In this document: positions 38,506-50,932 of the stretch, piece by piece
How positions within the stretch are numbered: position 1 is the stretch's first letter
Layout: each line of letters begins with the position of its first letter
Assembly: GCF_014145395.1 (NCBI RefSeq)
Contig: NZ_JACHTE010000005.1
Span: forward strand, 1-64,000
DNA length: 64,000 nt
From: Marilutibacter penaei
GTDB lineage: Bacteria; Pseudomonadota; Gammaproteobacteria; Xanthomonadales; Xanthomonadaceae
Reading direction: 5' to 3'
Program-made: the position numbers and the translations under genes
The notes under the pieces: generated by a model
Told to the model about the DNA's origin: nothing
Database searches by the model: none
Seen by the model: the letters and a program-made list of their open reading frames with translations, nothing else

Positions 38506-38859
38506 TTAGAACTGCAGGCCACCCTCGCGGGCGGCATCGGCCAGGGCCTTGATGCGACCGTGGAAGCGGTAGCCGGAACGGTCGAACGCGACCTTCTCGA
38601 TACCGGCCGCCTTGGCCTTCTCGGCGATCGCCTGGCCCACCTTGGCCGCGGCCTCGGTGTTGTGGCCATTCTTCAGGCCATCACGCACGGCGGCCTGGGT
38701 GGTCGACGCAGCCGCCAGGACCTTCGAGCCATCGGCGGTGAAGACCTGGGCATAGAGGTGCTGGCCGGTACGCAGAACCGACAGGCGCGGCACGCCGAGC
38801 ACGCGGATGTGCGCGCGGGTCGACTTGGCACGACGCAGGCGGGCAATCTTCTTCTTCAT
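38506..38859 (-). CDS. rplR: 50S ribosomal protein L18
   Basis: This protein binds 5S rRNA with L5 and joins it to the 50S subunit. The 117-residue protein has a very basic N-terminus ([18 protein letters not shown]), [15 protein letters not shown], and the C-terminal [18 protein letters not shown]. It is in the spc operon between rplF and rpsE. Confidence 0.98.
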   Translation of the reverse strand: MKKKIARLRRAKSTRAHIRVLGVPRLSVLRTGQHLYAQVFTADGSKVLAAASTTQAAVRDGLKNGHNTEAAAKVGQAIAEKAKAAGIEKVAFDRSGYRFHGRIKALADAAREGGLQF

Positions 38860-38888
38860 GATCTGTTCCTCGAAAGCTGAAGACCCGA

Positions 38889-39416
38889 TCAGGCCTTCTT
38901 GGCTTCCTTGCGGATGATGGTTTCGTCGGAGTACTTCACGCCCTTGCCCTTGTAGGGCTCCGGCGGACGGAAGCCACGGATCTTCGCGGCGACCTGGCCC
39001 ACACGCTGTTTGTCCGCACCCTGCACCACGATCTCGGTCTGGGTCGGCGTGGCGATGGTGATGCCTTCGGGCGCCTGGAACACGACCGGATGGGAGAAGC
39101 CCAGCGACAGGTTCAGGTCCTTGCCCTGCATCGACGCACGGTAGCCGACGCCCACCAGCTCAAGCTTGCGCTCGAAACCTTCGGAAACGCCCTGCACCAT
39201 GTTGGCGAGGATCGCGCGCAGCGTGCCGGTGATGGCAACCTGCTCCGGACCGGCCGGCGCCAGGAGCGCGTGGCCGTCTTCAACCTTGACCTCGACGCCC
39301 GCCGGACGCGCGATGGACAGGGTGCCCTTGGCGCCCTTCACGCTGACGGAGTCTTCCTGGATGTTGAACTCGACGCCCTTCGGAAGGGCAATCGGCTTCT
39401 TGGCAACTCGGGACAT
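38889..39416 (-). CDS. rplF: 50S ribosomal protein L6
   Basis: This 50S protein lies near the factor-binding site. The 175-residue protein starts [17 protein letters not shown]. It has the duplicated L6 fold and ends with the signature [16 protein letters not shown]. The upstream frame extension overlaps rpsH and is not used. It is in the spc operon. Confidence 0.98.
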   Translation of the reverse strand: MSRVAKKPIALPKGVEFNIQEDSVSVKGAKGTLSIARPAGVEVKVEDGHALLAPAGPEQVAITGTLRAILANMVQGVSEGFERKLELVGVGYRASMQGKDLNLSLGFSHPVVFQAPEGITIATPTQTEIVVQGADKQRVGQVAAKIRGFRPPEPYKGKGVKYSDETIIRKEAKKA

Positions 39417-39429
39417 GGCTATTCCTCCC

Positions 39430-39828
39430 TTACGCCACGAAGCACAGGACCTCACCGCCGACGCCCTGCTGGCGCGCCTGCGCATCGGTCATGATGCCCT
39501 TCGAGGTGGAAATGATGGCGACACCCAGGCCGTTCAGGACCTTGGGCAGCGCGTCCTTGCCGCGGTACTGGCGCAGGCCGGAGCGCGAATAGCGCTCAAG
39601 GCGGTCGATGACCGGCTTGCCTTCGTAGTACTTCAGCTCGATCTCGAGCTCGGCCTTGCCGTTGCCCTGGTCGGTGACGCGGGAGTCGACGATATAGCCT
39701 TCGTTCTTGAGAACGCCGGCGATTGCAACCTTGATCTTCGACGACGGCATTTTCACCGTCGGCTTGCGGACAGCGGCGGCATTCTTGATGCGCACCAGCA
39801 TGTCGGCGATGGGATCAGTCATGCTCAT
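39430..39828 (-). CDS. rpsH: 30S ribosomal protein S8
   Basis: This primary 16S rRNA-binding protein represses the spc operon in enterobacteria. The 132-residue protein starts [20 protein letters not shown] and ends [20 protein letters not shown], the family signature. The 165-bp gap to rpsN upstream contains a perfect 11-bp hairpin. Confidence 0.98.
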   Translation of the reverse strand: MSMTDPIADMLVRIKNAAAVRKPTVKMPSSKIKVAIAGVLKNEGYIVDSRVTDQGNGKAELEIELKYYEGKPVIDRLERYSRSGLRQYRGKDALPKVLNGLGVAIISTSKGIMTDAQARQQGVGGEVLCFVA

Positions 39829-39959
39829 TGGATATCCACCTTATGAGTAGCACCGATATCCGCGGGATTGCGGGTTTTCAGCAGTACGATTCGTTTGCAG
39901 CGGGCCCAACAAAGCGCCCACGCCCCTCGGCCGGGCCTCGGGGCGTCTGACATGGCCAG

Positions 39960-39984
39960 CCGACAAGTCTAGCAGACTTGTCGG
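39960..39984. repeat. Perfect 11-bp stem-loop after rpsN
   Basis: CCGACAAGTCT-AGC-AGACTTGTCGG ends 9 bp from the rpsN stop. There is no T tract. A second, weaker hairpin (ACGCCCC / GGGGCGT) lies at about 39920-39946. Confidence 0.65.
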
Positions 39985-39993
39985 CCAGATGCC

Positions 39994-40299
39994 TTACCAG
40001 CTGGCCTTGCGAAGGCCGGGCACGTCACCACGCATGGTGGCTTCGCGCAGCTTGTTGCGGCCCAGCCCGAACTTGGCGTAAACGCCACGCGGGCGACCCG
40101 TCAGCGCACAACGGTTGCGCTGGCGGCTGGGCGAGGAGTCGCGCGGCAGCTTCTGAAGCTTCACCGCGGCGTCCATCTTCTCCTCGTAGGAAGCGGAGTC
40201 GCTGGAGATGATGTTCTTCAGCTCTTCACGCTTGGCGGCAAACTTCGCCGCCAGCTTGGCCCGCTTGATCTCGCGGTTGACCATGGAGGTCTTGGCCAT
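39994..40299 (-). CDS. rpsN: 30S ribosomal protein S14 (zinc-independent form)
   Basis: This 30S head protein has 101 residues and starts [20 protein letters not shown]. The C-terminal [20 protein letters not shown] has only one cysteine, so this is the long, zinc-independent (C-minus) form. The ATG at 40299 is the family start. It is in the spc operon between rplE and rpsH. Confidence 0.97.
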   Translation of the reverse strand: MAKTSMVNREIKRAKLAAKFAAKREELKNIISSDSASYEEKMDAAVKLQKLPRDSSPSRQRNRCALTGRPRGVYAKFGLGRNKLREATMRGDVPGLRKASW

Positions 40300-40315
40300 C
40301 GTGTCTATCCTCGGA

Positions 40316-40855
40316 TCAGTTGCGGAAAGGGAAACGGAAGGCTTCGAGCAGCGCCCGCGCCTCGGCATCGGTCTTCGCGGTCGTGGTGATCGCGATGTCC
40401 ATGCCGCGCAGCGCGTCGACCTGGTCGTAATCGATCTCCGGGAAGATGATCTGTTCCTTCACGCCCATGTTGTAGTTGCCACGGCCGTCGAACGACTTCG
40501 CGGACACGCCGCGGAAGTCACGGACGCGCGGCAGCGCTACGTTCACGAGGCGGTCCAGGAACTCGTACATCTTCGCGCGACGCAGGGTCACCTTGCAGCC
40601 GATCGGCCAGCCGTCGCGGATCTTGAACGACGCAACCGACACGCGGCTCTTGGTGACCAGCGGCTGCTGGCCGGTGATCTTGGCCAGGTCGGCCACCGCG
40701 TTCTCGAGCACCTTCTTGTTGGTCGCGGCTTCGCCGACGCCCATGTTCAGGGTGATCTTGACGATGCGGGGCACTTCCATCGGGTTCTTGTAACCGAACT
40801 TCTCGGTCAGAACCGGAACCACTTCTTCCTTGTAAATCTTCTCAAGACGGGTCAT
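40316..40855 (-). CDS. rplE: 50S ribosomal protein L5
   Basis: This protein binds 5S rRNA and contacts the P-site tRNA. The 179-residue protein contains [38 protein letters not shown] and the C-terminal [20 protein letters not shown]. It is in the spc operon, 11 bp after rplX. Confidence 0.98.
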   Translation of the reverse strand: MTRLEKIYKEEVVPVLTEKFGYKNPMEVPRIVKITLNMGVGEAATNKKVLENAVADLAKITGQQPLVTKSRVSVASFKIRDGWPIGCKVTLRRAKMYEFLDRLVNVALPRVRDFRGVSAKSFDGRGNYNMGVKEQIIFPEIDYDQVDALRGMDIAITTTAKTDAEARALLEAFRFPFRN

Positions 40856-40866
40856 CTGGGCATTCC

Positions 40867-41181
40867 TCAGGCGTCGACCGCCTCACCGCTGGAGCGGAAC
40901 ACGCGCAACTTGCGTCCATCCTCCAGCTTCTTGAAACCAATGCGCTCGCCCTTGCCGGAGGCAGGGTTGAACAGCATGACGTTGGAAACGTGGATCGGCG
41001 CTTCGCGCTCGATCACGCCACCAGGCTGGCCGGCCTGGGGGTTCGGCTTGGTGTGGCGCTTGATGATGTTGATGTTCGACACGACGACCTTGTCGCCGTC
41101 GATGCTCAGCACATCACCCTTCTTGCCCTTGTCCTTGCCGGCGGTGACGATCACGTGATCGCCCTTGCGGATACGGTTCAT
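40867..41181 (-). CDS. rplX: 50S ribosomal protein L24
   Basis: This is an assembly-initiator protein of the 50S subunit. The 104-residue protein has a KOW motif ([20 protein letters not shown]) and [19 protein letters not shown]. It is in the spc operon between rplN and rplE. Confidence 0.98.
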   Translation of the reverse strand: MNRIRKGDHVIVTAGKDKGKKGDVLSIDGDKVVVSNINIIKRHTKPNPQAGQPGGVIEREAPIHVSNVMLFNPASGKGERIGFKKLEDGRKLRVFRSSGEAVDA

Positions 41182-41198
41182 TTCTCTATCTCCTCCGC

Positions 41199-41567
41199 TC
41201 AGAGCACTTCAGGCGCGAGCGAGACGATCTTCATGAACTTCTCGGAACGAAGCTCACGCGTGACCGGCCCGAAGATGCGGGTGCCGATCGGCTCGTGCTT
41301 GTTGTTCAGCAGGACCGCGGCGTTGCCGTCGAAACGGATCAGCGAACCGTCCGGGCGACGGACGCCCTTGCGGGTACGGACGACGACGGCGTTGTAGACG
41401 TCGCCCTTCTTCACCTTGCCGCGCGGGATCGCATCCTTGACGGTGACCTTGATGATGTCGCCGATGCCGGCGTAACGGCGCTTGGAGCCGCCCAGCACCT
41501 TGATGCACATCACTTCCTTGGCACCGGAATTGTCGGCCACGTCGAGGTAGCTTTGCATCTGGATCAT
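41199..41567 (-). CDS. rplN: 50S ribosomal protein L14
   Basis: This 50S protein lies at the subunit interface. The 122-residue protein starts [20 protein letters not shown] and has RRDG-like [19 protein letters not shown]. It is the first gene of the spc operon, but it follows rpsQ by only 14 bp, so S10 and spc genes are probably read through. Confidence 0.98.
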   Translation of the reverse strand: MIQMQSYLDVADNSGAKEVMCIKVLGGSKRRYAGIGDIIKVTVKDAIPRGKVKKGDVYNAVVVRTRKGVRRPDGSLIRFDGNAAVLLNNKHEPIGTRIFGPVTRELRSEKFMKIVSLAPEVL

Positions 41568-41581
41568 GGTTCAGCCTCCTC

Positions 41582-41851
41582 TTATTCGGCCGCGCGGGTG
41601 ACGATCTGCACCACCCGCCAGTTCTTGGTCTTGGACATCGGCGCGCACTCGCTCACGCGGACGATATCGCCCTCGCTGCAGGCGTTGTCGGCGTCGTGGG
41701 CGTGGAGCTTGGTCGAGCGGCGGATGTACTTGCCGTACAGCGCGTGCTTGACCTGGCGTTCAACCAGCACGGTGACGGTCTTGTCCATCTTGTTGCTGAC
41801 CACGCGCCCTTCGACCGTGCGCACTGCCTTCTCTGTATTGTTGTCGGTCAT
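41582..41851 (-). CDS. rpsQ: 30S ribosomal protein S17
   Basis: This 16S rRNA-binding protein has 89 residues. It has the OB-fold phrases [20 protein letters not shown] and [15 protein letters not shown]. It is the last gene of the S10 operon. Confidence 0.97.
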   Translation of the reverse strand: MTDNNTEKAVRTVEGRVVSNKMDKTVTVLVERQVKHALYGKYIRRSTKLHAHDADNACSEGDIVRVSECAPMSKTKNWRVVQIVTRAAE

Positions 41852-41860
41852 GGCGGGTCC

Positions 41861-42046
41861 TTACTTCTTCTCGCCGAGCAGCGTGTTGACGCGAGCGATC
41901 TCGCGGCGCACGCGGCGGGCTTCATGGGTCTTGGCGAGCTGGCCCGTGGCCTTCTGCATGCGGAGGGCAAAGCTCTCCTTGTGCAGCTCGACCAGGTGGG
42001 CCTGCAGCTCGTCGGCGGACTTCTCGCGGAGTTGCTTGAGTTCCAT
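41861..42046 (-). CDS. rpmC: 50S ribosomal protein L29
   Basis: This small helical protein lies near the exit tunnel and the trigger-factor site. It has 61 residues, with [20 protein letters not shown] and [20 protein letters not shown]. The start codon shares one base with the rplP stop codon (TGATG), a tight translational coupling. Confidence 0.97.
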   Translation of the reverse strand: MELKQLREKSADELQAHLVELHKESFALRMQKATGQLAKTHEARRVRREIARVNTLLGEKK

Positions 42047-42459
42047 CAGCGCACCGTCCGGGTAACGAAAGTGGTGGTGACCGACAGCTTCGCGGAAGCC
42101 AGGCGGAACGCTTCACGCGCCACCTCTTCGCTGACGCCCTCGATCTCATAGATCATGCGGCCGGGCTGGATCTGCGCGACCCAGTACTCGACGTTGCCCT
42201 TGCCCGAGCCCATGCGGACTTCGATCGGCTTCTTGGTGATGGGCTTGTCGGGGAACACGCGGATCCACATCTTGCCGCCGCGCTTGACGTAACGGCTGAT
42301 CGAGCGGCGCGCCGCTTCGATCTGGCGGGCGGTGATCTGGCCGCGCGACGTCGCCTTGAGGCCGTACTCGCCGAAGCTGACGGCACTCCCGCTCCAGCTC
42401 AGGCCCACGTTGCGGCCCTTGTGCATCTTGCGGTATTTGGTTCGCTTGGGTTGCAACAT
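42046..42459 (-). CDS. rplP: 50S ribosomal protein L16
   Basis: This protein organises the A-site region of the 50S subunit. The 137-residue protein starts [19 protein letters not shown]. It has the signature [19 protein letters not shown], and [16 protein letters not shown] precedes that signature. It lies between rpsC and rpmC. Confidence 0.98.
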   Translation of the reverse strand: MLQPKRTKYRKMHKGRNVGLSWSGSAVSFGEYGLKATSRGQITARQIEAARRSISRYVKRGGKMWIRVFPDKPITKKPIEVRMGSGKGNVEYWVAQIQPGRMIYEIEGVSEEVAREAFRLASAKLSVTTTFVTRTVR

Positions 42460-42465
42460 GGTGAA

Positions 42466-43200
42466 TTACCTCGCTTCGCGGGGCTGGCGGGGCGGACGCG
42501 CCGGACGGGAGGAACGGTCACCGCGATCGCCGCGGCTGTTCTCTTCCGGCTTCTCCTGACCCACCTGGGAGAAATCAAAGATCTCGCCCTTGTAGACCCA
42601 CACCTTGATGCCAATGATGCCGTAGGTCGTCTTGGCCTCGGCAAAGCCGTAGTCGATGTCCGCGCGCAGGGTATGCAGGGGCACGCGGCCCTCGCGGTAC
42701 CACTCCGAACGGGCAATCTCGGCGCCGTTCAGGCGGCCGGCGACATTGACCTTGATGCCCAGGGCGCCCAGGCGCATCGCATTGCCGACCGCACGCTTCA
42801 TCGCGCGGCGGAACATGATGCGGCGCTCGAGCTGCTGGGCGATCGACTCCGCGACCAGCTGTGCATCGAGCTCCGGCTTGCGGACCTCGGTGACGTTGAT
42901 GTGCGCCGGGACGCCCATCATGTCGCTCACTTCCTTGCGCAGCTTCTCGATGTCCTCACCACGCTTGCCGATCACCACGCCCGGACGGGCGGTGTGGATC
43001 GTCACGCGGGCGTTGTTCGCCGGACGCTCGATGAAGATGCGGGAAATGCCGGCCTGTGCGAGCTTCTTGCGAAGCATCTCACGGACCTTGAGGTCAGACG
43101 CCAGGAACTCGGCGTACTGCTTCTTGGTGGCAAACCACTTGGAATTCCAGTCCTTGGCAATGCCCAGGCGGATGCCGGTCGGATGAACTTTATGACCCAT
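42466..43200 (-). CDS. rpsC: 30S ribosomal protein S3
   Basis: This 30S protein lies at the mRNA entry tunnel. The 244-residue protein starts [20 protein letters not shown]. It has a KH domain with [18 protein letters not shown] and a charged C-terminal tail rich in Arg, Ser and Pro. It is in the S10 operon. Confidence 0.98.
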   Translation of the reverse strand: MGHKVHPTGIRLGIAKDWNSKWFATKKQYAEFLASDLKVREMLRKKLAQAGISRIFIERPANNARVTIHTARPGVVIGKRGEDIEKLRKEVSDMMGVPAHINVTEVRKPELDAQLVAESIAQQLERRIMFRRAMKRAVGNAMRLGALGIKVNVAGRLNGAEIARSEWYREGRVPLHTLRADIDYGFAEAKTTYGIIGIKVWVYKGEIFDFSQVGQEKPEENSRGDRGDRSSRPARPPRQPREAR

Positions 43201-43214
43201 AGTCTGACTCCGCC

Positions 43215-43550
43215 TTACTTGCCCGCGCCCACAACCACGGTGATGTGGCTGGTGCGCTTGAGGATCCGGGTGCCGCGGCCCTTCGCCCGCGCCATGAAGC
43301 GCTTCAGCGTCGGACCCTCGTCCACCATGATGGTCTTGACCTTGAGCTCGTCGATGTCCGCGCCCTGGTTGTTCTCCGCGTTGGCGATGGCCGACTCGAC
43401 GACCTTGCGGATCATGCCCGCGGCCTTCTTGTCGGAGAACTTCAGCAGGTTGACGGCGCGCTCGGCCGACAGGCCACGGACCTGGTCGGCGACCAGGCGG
43501 GCCTTCTGCGGGGAGATGCGCGCGGTGCGCAGGATGGCTTTCGCTTCCAT
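43215..43550 (-). CDS. rplV: 50S ribosomal protein L22
   Basis: This protein lines the peptide exit tunnel; loop changes give macrolide resistance in other bacteria. The 111-residue protein has [20 protein letters not shown] and the loop [20 protein letters not shown]. Two ATGs are in frame. The second (43550) is preferred because AAGGAG lies 6 bases before it and abuts the first. Confidence 0.97.
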   Translation of the reverse strand: MEAKAILRTARISPQKARLVADQVRGLSAERAVNLLKFSDKKAAGMIRKVVESAIANAENNQGADIDELKVKTIMVDEGPTLKRFMARAKGRGTRILKRTSHITVVVGAGK

Positions 43551-43560
43551 GTTCATCTCC

Positions 43561-43827
43561 TTAGCGGCTCTTCTTGTCGCCGCCGTGACCCTTGAACGTA
43601 CGGGTCAGGGCGAACTCGCCGAGCTTGTGGCCAACCATGTTCTCGTTGACCAGCACGGGGATGTGATTGCGACCGTTGTGGACGGCGATGGTGAAACCCA
43701 CCATCTCCGGCAGGATCATCGAGCGACGCGACCAGGTCTTGATCGGCTTCTTGTTGTTACCCGCGTTCTCCACCTTCTTGACGAGATGGTGGTCGACGAA
43801 CGGGCCCTTCTTGAGTGAACGTGCCAT
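43561..43827 (-). CDS. rpsS: 30S ribosomal protein S19
   Basis: This 30S head protein interacts with S13. It has 88 residues, starting [20 protein letters not shown], with [20 protein letters not shown] and [20 protein letters not shown] at the end. It is in the S10 operon. Confidence 0.98.
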   Translation of the reverse strand: MARSLKKGPFVDHHLVKKVENAGNNKKPIKTWSRRSMILPEMVGFTIAVHNGRNHIPVLVNENMVGHKLGEFALTRTFKGHGGDKKSR

Positions 43828-43833
43828 GGCCGA

Positions 43834-44661
43834 TTAGCTCCTGCGATCGCGCACGATGAACTGCTGCGTGCGCTTGTTCTTGCGGGTCTTGTAACCCTTG
43901 GTCGGGACGCCCCACGGGGTGACCGGGTGCGGGTTACCCTGGCCGGCCTTGGCTTCACCACCGCCGTGCGGGTGGTCGACCGGGTTCATGGCAGCACCAC
44001 GAACGGTCGGGCGGACACCGCGCCAACGCTTGGCGCCGGCCTTGCCGAGCTTCTCCAGGTTGTGCTCTTCGTTGCCGACTTCGCCGATGGTCGCGCGGCA
44101 ATCGGCGGGCACCTTGCGCATCTCGCCGGAGCGCAGGCGCAGGGTGGCATAGCCGTGCTCGCGTGCGACCAGCTGCACGCCGGCGCCGGCGGCGCGGGCC
44201 AGCTGGGCGCCCTTGCCGGGCTTCATCTCGATGCAATGCACCGTCGAACCGACCGGGATGTTGGTCAGCGGCAGGCTGTTGCCGACGCGGATCGGAGCCT
44301 CGCGGCCCGCGATCACCTGGTCGCCGGCCTTCAGGCCACGCGGCGCGATGATGTAGCGACGCTCGCCATCGACATAGCACAGCAGGGCGATATGGGCCGT
44401 GCGGTTCGGATCGTATTCGATCCGCTCCACGCGCGCCGGGATACCTTCCTTGTTGCGCTTGAAGTCGATGATGCGGTAGTGCTGCTTGTGGCCACCGCCG
44501 ACGTGGCGGGTGGTGATGCGGCCGTGGTGGTTGCGTCCACCGCTCTTGGTCTTTTTCTCGACCAGTGCGGCGTGCGGCGCCCCCTTGTGCAGGCCCGGCG
44601 TCACCACGCGGACGGCCGAGCGACGGCCTGCCGAAGTGGGTTTGAAAGTCATCAATGCCAT
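43834..44661 (-). CDS. rplB: 50S ribosomal protein L2
   Basis: This is a core 50S protein near the peptidyl-transferase centre. The 275-residue protein has the conserved histidine-rich loop [20 protein letters not shown] near its end and [14 protein letters not shown] near the start. It is in the S10 operon between rplW and rpsS. Confidence 0.98.
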   Translation of the reverse strand: MALMTFKPTSAGRRSAVRVVTPGLHKGAPHAALVEKKTKSGGRNHHGRITTRHVGGGHKQHYRIIDFKRNKEGIPARVERIEYDPNRTAHIALLCYVDGERRYIIAPRGLKAGDQVIAGREAPIRVGNSLPLTNIPVGSTVHCIEMKPGKGAQLARAAGAGVQLVAREHGYATLRLRSGEMRKVPADCRATIGEVGNEEHNLEKLGKAGAKRWRGVRPTVRGAAMNPVDHPHGGGEAKAGQGNPHPVTPWGVPTKGYKTRKNKRTQQFIVRDRRS

Positions 44662-44671
44662 GGGTCTATCC

Positions 44672-44968
44672 TCAGGCCGTGGCCATCACATCGATCGACT
44701 GGCCGTCGGCCAGCTTCACGTACGCCTTGCGCCAGTCGGCGCGACGGCCCATGCGGAAACGGAAAGCCTTGGCTTTGCCCTTCACGTTCACCACATTGAC
44801 TGCCTCGACCTTGACGTCGAACAGCTTCTCCACGGCCGCCTTGATGTCGGCCTTGGTCGCGTCCGTCGCTACTTCGAAGACGTATTGGTTGGAAACTTCC
44901 TGCAGGCGCGCGGTCTTCTCGGACACGCGCGGCGCGCGGATGATGGTGTAGAGCTTGGCCTCGTTCAT
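44672..44968 (-). CDS. rplW: 50S ribosomal protein L23
   Basis: This protein lies at the tunnel exit and docks trigger factor and SRP. It has 98 residues, with [20 protein letters not shown] and [20 protein letters not shown]. The ATG at 44968 overlaps the rplD stop in an ATGA junction, so it is favoured over the ATG three codons upstream. Confidence 0.96.
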   Translation of the reverse strand: MNEAKLYTIIRAPRVSEKTARLQEVSNQYVFEVATDATKADIKAAVEKLFDVKVEAVNVVNVKGKAKAFRFRMGRRADWRKAYVKLADGQSIDVMATA

Positions 44969-45570
44969 GCCAGCCACTCCTCGATCTTCTTGACCGCATC
45001 GGCGGTGACCACGACCGTGTCGGCGCCGACCAGCGCAACCGGATCCAGGCCCTGCACGTCGCGGACTTCGACATACGGCAGGTTGCGCGCCGAGAGGTAC
45101 AGGTTCTCGGTGGCATCCTCGGTGACGATCAGCGGGCGATTGCCCACCTCGAGCTCCTTGAGCTTGCCGACCAGGCTCTTGGTCTTGGCGGCATCGACGT
45201 CGAAGTTCTCGACGACCGTGATGCGGCCCTGGCGGTTCAGCTCGGACAGGATCGCGGCGATCGCAGCGCGGTACATCTTGCGGTTGACCTTCTGCTCGAA
45301 GCTGCGCGGCTTCGCCGCGAAGGTAACGCCGCCGCCGACGAAGATCGGAGCGGTCAGGGCGCCATGACGGGCGCCGCCACCCTTCTGCTTCTTCGACTTC
45401 TTGGTGGTGCCGGCGACTTCGGAGCGGGTCTTCTGGGCCTTGGTGCCGGCGCGGCCGGCATTGCGGTAAGCCACGACGACCTGGTGGACCAGGTCTTCGC
45501 TGAACTCACGCCCGAAGATCGCATCGGAGACCGACAACGTCTTCTTGCTGTTGTTGATGGCGAGTTCCAT
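44965..45570 (-). CDS. rplD: 50S ribosomal protein L4
   Basis: This 50S protein has a tunnel loop; in Escherichia coli it represses its own S10 operon by attenuation and translational control. The 201-residue protein has the loop region [20 protein letters not shown] and [21 protein letters not shown] candidate attenuator in the rpsJ leader is described separately. It overlaps rplW by 4 bp. Confidence 0.98.
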   Translation of the reverse strand: MELAINNSKKTLSVSDAIFGREFSEDLVHQVVVAYRNAGRAGTKAQKTRSEVAGTTKKSKKQKGGGARHGALTAPIFVGGGVTFAAKPRSFEQKVNRKMYRAAIAAILSELNRQGRITVVENFDVDAAKTKSLVGKLKELEVGNRPLIVTEDATENLYLSARNLPYVEVRDVQGLDPVALVGADTVVVTADAVKKIEEWLA

Positions 45571-45582
45571 CGTCGTCTCTCC

Positions 45583-46236
45583 TTATGCCTTGCTCGTCGG
45601 ACGCACGATGACGTCACCGCCCGGGGCGCCCGGCACGGCACCCTTGATGGCGATCAGGCCACGCTCGGCGTCGACCTGGACCACTTCGAGGCCCTGGGTG
45701 CTCTGCTGCACGGCGCCCATGTGGCCGGACATCTTCTTGCCCGGGAACACGCGGCCCGGCGTCTGGCGCTGGCCGATGGAGCCCGGTGCGCGGTGCGACA
45801 GCGAGTTACCGTGCGTCGCGTCGCCCATGCGGAAGTTGTGGCGCTTGATGGTGCCCTGGAAGCCCTTGCCCTTCGTGACGCCCTGGACGTCGACGATCTG
45901 GCCGGCCTCGAAGATGTCGGCCTTGATCTCGCCGCCGACTTCGAAACCGTCGACCAGGTCGTCCGCGACGCGGAACTCCCACAGGCCACGACCGGCTTCG
46001 ACCTTGGCCTTGGCCAGGTGGCCCGCCGAGGGCTTGTTGACGAGCGAGGCGCGCTTGACGCCGGCGGTGACCTGCACGGCGCTGTAGCCGTCGCTGTCAA
46101 CGGTCTTGATCTGGGTGATGCGGTTCGGGGTGGCCTCGATGAGGGTCACCGGCACCGACGCGCCGTCGGCGGTGAACACGCGGCTCATGCCGGCCTTGCG
46201 ACCGACGATGCCCAACGAATACTTCTTCGCGGTCAT
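45583..46236 (-). CDS. rplC: 50S ribosomal protein L3
   Basis: This is an assembly-initiator protein whose loop reaches the peptidyl-transferase centre. The 217-residue protein has [19 protein letters not shown] and the signature [20 protein letters not shown]. The glutamine that is methylated in Escherichia coli L3 lies in this loop. It is in the S10 operon. Confidence 0.98.
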   Translation of the reverse strand: MTAKKYSLGIVGRKAGMSRVFTADGASVPVTLIEATPNRITQIKTVDSDGYSAVQVTAGVKRASLVNKPSAGHLAKAKVEAGRGLWEFRVADDLVDGFEVGGEIKADIFEAGQIVDVQGVTKGKGFQGTIKRHNFRMGDATHGNSLSHRAPGSIGQRQTPGRVFPGKKMSGHMGAVQQSTQGLEVVQVDAERGLIAIKGAVPGAPGGDVIVRPTSKA

Positions 46237-46246
46237 GGTGGTGGCC

Positions 46247-46558
46247 TCAGGTCAACTTGATCTGGACGTCGACGCCCGCCGCGAGTTCGAGCTTCATCAG
46301 CGCGTCCACGGTCTTGTCGTTGGGGTCGACGATGTCGAGCACGCGCTTGTGCGTGCGGGTCTCGTACTGGTCGCGCGCGTCCTTGTCGACGTGCGGCGAA
46401 ACGAGAATGGTGTAACGCTCGATCTTGGTCGGCAGCGGGATCGGGCCGCGCACCTGCGCGCCGGTCCTCTTGGCCGTCTCGACGATCTCGCTGGCCGAGC
46501 GGTCGATCAGACGATGATCGTACGCCTTCAGCCGGATCCGGATCTTTTGGTCCGCCAT
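46247..46558 (-). CDS. rpsJ: 30S ribosomal protein S10 (NusE)
   Basis: This 30S protein also acts as NusE in antitermination. It has 103 residues, with [20 protein letters not shown] and [20 protein letters not shown]. It heads the S10 operon, with GAGGAA before the ATG. A 400-bp gap separates it from tuf and carries a promoter and a terminator-like hairpin. Confidence 0.98.
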   Translation of the reverse strand: MADQKIRIRLKAYDHRLIDRSASEIVETAKRTGAQVRGPIPLPTKIERYTILVSPHVDKDARDQYETRTHKRVLDIVDPNDKTVDALMKLELAAGVDVQIKLT

Positions 46559-46670
46559 GACGGAATTCCTCGGTTAAAAGAGCGATGGGCCGGCCTCTGG
46601 GTGTGCCGACCCCATTGAAAACGACGATGCTCCGGAGCGATCACCCTATGCCCCGGAGCTTCCTTGCCTG

Positions 46671-46699
46671 AAAAACAAGGCAGGCCGGTCAGACCGGCC
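46671..46699 (-). promoter_or_regulatory. Candidate attenuator in the S10 operon leader
   Basis: The 8-bp stem GGCCGGTC / GACCGGCC is followed by TGCCTTGTTTTTC. Overlapping this, GCCT-TGTTTTTC-AGGC and CCTTG / CAAGG can pair instead. It could also serve as the tuf terminator, but it lies within the presumed rpsJ transcript. Confidence 0.5.
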
Positions 46700-46852
46700 C
46701 GCCCAGACGGATTCTGAACGCGAAGCCAGACGGCGATCGAAACCGCTGCCTGGCCACACGACATGTCCCTGTCTGGCGAATACGAAGCGCGTCCCGCGCC
46801 TCATTTCGCTGGTTGCGGGAGCGGGACATGCCCGATCGCGCAGTGGTCGCAC

Positions 46853-46882
46853 ATTCTAACGGGATATCCACAACTGGCGCAA
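46853..46882 (-). promoter_or_regulatory. Candidate promoter of the S10 operon
   Basis: The -35 hexamer TTGCGC (46877-46882) and -10 hexamer TAGAAT (46853-46858) are 18 bp apart, about 75 bp after the tuf stop. Confidence 0.6.
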
Positions 46883-46958
46883 GCACTGGCCGTGGACAAC
46901 CGTGAAGCCATTCAGGCGGGCGCCCGCACCCCTGGAGGCGCGGGCCGCCAGCGGCCGC

Positions 46959-48149
46959 TTACTTGATGATCTTGGCGACGACGCCGGCGCCGACGGTACG
47001 GCCGCCTTCGCGGATCGCGAAGCGCAGGCCCTCGTCCATCGCCACCGGGTTGATCAGCTGGACGACCATCTTCACGTTGTCGCCCGGCATCACCATCTCG
47101 GTGCCTTCCGGCAGCGTCACCGCACCGGTGATGTCCGTGGTGCGGAAGTAGAACTGCGGGCGGTAACCCTTGAAGAACGGCGTGTGACGGCCACCCTCGT
47201 CCTTCGACAGCACGTACACCTCGGCCTCGAAGTCCGTGTGCGGCGTGATCGAACCCGGCTTGGCCAGCACCTGGCCACGCTCCACGTCGTCACGCTTCGT
47301 GCCGCGCAGCAGCAGGCCCGCGTTGTCGCCCGCCTGGCCCTGGTCCAGCAGCTTGCGGAACATCTCCACGCCCGTGACGGTCGTCTTGGTGGTCGGACGG
47401 ATACCGACGATCTCGATTTCGTCGCCCACCTTGATCACGCCGCGCTCGATTCGGCCGGTCACCACGGTGCCGCGGCCCGAGATCGAGAACACGTCCTCGA
47501 CCGGCATCAGGAACGCCTTGTCGATGTCACGCTCCGGCTCCGGAATGTAGCTGTCCAGCGCTTCCACCAGTTGGATGATGGCAGGCACGCCGATCTCCGA
47601 CTGGTCGCCTTCCAGCGCCTTCAGCGCCGAACCCTTGATGATCGGGGTGTCGTCGCCCGGGAAGTCGTACTTGCTCAGCAGCTCGCGGACTTCCATCTCC
47701 ACCAGCTCCAGCAGCTCGGCGTCGTCCACCATGTCTGCCTTGTTCAGGAAGACCACGATGTACGGCACGCCCACCTGGCGGGCCAGCAGGATGTGCTCGC
47801 GCGTCTGCGGCATCGGGCCGTCAGCAGCCGAACACACCAGGATCGCGCCGTCCATCTGCGCCGCACCCGTGATCATGTTCTTCACGTAGTCGGCGTGGCC
47901 CGGGCAGTCCACGTGCGCGTAGTGGCGCGTCGGGGATTCATATTCCACGTGCGCCGTCGAGATCGTGATGCCGCGCGCCTTCTCTTCCGGCGCCGCGTCG
48001 ATCGAATCGTACGCCTTGAACTCGCCACCAAAACGCTCCGCGCCGATCTTCGTCAGCGCCGCCGTCAGCGTGGTCTTGCCGTGGTCAACGTGACCGATCG
48101 TGCCGACGTTCACGTGCGGCTTGGTGCGCTCGAACTTACCCTTGGCCAT
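46959..48149 (-). CDS. tuf: Elongation factor Tu
   Basis: This factor delivers aminoacyl-tRNA to the ribosome. The 396-residue protein has the P-loop GHVDHGKT, switch-2 [13 protein letters not shown] and guanine motif NKADMVDD. Domain 3 has the kirromycin/tRNA face phrases [15 protein letters not shown] and [15 protein letters not shown]. It is the last gene of the str operon, 71 bp after fusA. Relatives often have a second tuf copy upstream of secE; that position is outside the window. Confidence 0.98.
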   Translation of the reverse strand: MAKGKFERTKPHVNVGTIGHVDHGKTTLTAALTKIGAERFGGEFKAYDSIDAAPEEKARGITISTAHVEYESPTRHYAHVDCPGHADYVKNMITGAAQMDGAILVCSAADGPMPQTREHILLARQVGVPYIVVFLNKADMVDDAELLELVEMEVRELLSKYDFPGDDTPIIKGSALKALEGDQSEIGVPAIIQLVEALDSYIPEPERDIDKAFLMPVEDVFSISGRGTVVTGRIERGVIKVGDEIEIVGIRPTTKTTVTGVEMFRKLLDQGQAGDNAGLLLRGTKRDDVERGQVLAKPGSITPHTDFEAEVYVLSKDEGGRHTPFFKGYRPQFYFRTTDITGAVTLPEGTEMVMPGDNVKMVVQLINPVAMDEGLRFAIREGGRTVGAGVVAKIIK

Positions 48150-48220
48150 GGTTGTCTACCTTTTTCTCTTGGATACGTGTCTGTGGATCGGATGCCGGCC
48201 AGGGGAAGGCCGGCAGTCGA

Positions 48221-50311
<2,091 letters not shown>

Positions 50312-50452
50312 GGGACCCTCTCGTATGTTTTCGGATTCCAGATGGCCGGACGCCGCCTGACGGCGGCATCCGGTTCGGTAGGCGGCGGCGTCGCCGCCAA
50401 GGTCGCCCGGGGGCGGCCTTCATGCGCCCCGCGCTTCGGCGGGGCTGCCGGA

Positions 50453-50920
50453 TTACCAGCGGTAGTGCGAGAACGCCTTGTTGGCCTCGGCCATGCGGTG
50501 CGTCTCTTCACGCTTCTTGATGGCGCCACCGCGGTTCTCGGAGGCGTCGACCAGCTCGGCGGCCAGCTTGCGCGGCATGCTGTTCTCGCCACGCTTGCGG
50601 GCGGACTCGATCAGCCAGCGCATCGCCAGCGCCATGCGGCGGGAAGCGCGCACCTCGACCGGCACCTGGTAGGTCGCGCCACCGACACGGCGGGACTTGA
50701 CCTCCACCGCCGGGGACACGTTGCCCAGGGCCTTCTCGACCAGCTCCAGCGGGGCGTCGTTCTTCTCGCCGATGACGTCCATGGCGCCATAGACGATCTT
50801 CTCGGCGACCGACTTCTTGCCGCTCTTCATGACCATATTGATGAAACGCGCGATCGTCTCGCTGCCGTGCTTGGGATCAGGCAGGACGGAACGCTGCGGG
50901 GCGGAACCTTTACGCGACAT
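50453..50920 (-). CDS. rpsG: 30S ribosomal protein S7
   Basis: This primary 16S rRNA-binding protein of the 30S head controls the str operon in Escherichia coli. The 155-residue protein has [20 protein letters not shown] and the C-terminal [20 protein letters not shown]. Its stop is 141 bp before fusA. Confidence 0.98.
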   Translation of the reverse strand: MSRKGSAPQRSVLPDPKHGSETIARFINMVMKSGKKSVAEKIVYGAMDVIGEKNDAPLELVEKALGNVSPAVEVKSRRVGGATYQVPVEVRASRRMALAMRWLIESARKRGENSMPRKLAAELVDASENRGGAIKKREETHRMAEANKAFSHYRW

Positions 50921-50932
50921 GGATCAAATTCC

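Larger units (their letters stand above)
46559..46958. other. 400-bp tuf-rpsJ gap holding the S10 operon promoter and leader
   Basis: On the minus strand the order is tuf stop, promoter (46853-46882), about 290 nt of leader with several hairpins including a T-tailed one (46671-46699), and the rpsJ start. No gene is seen here. The open frames in it are GC-driven. Confidence 0.7.
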
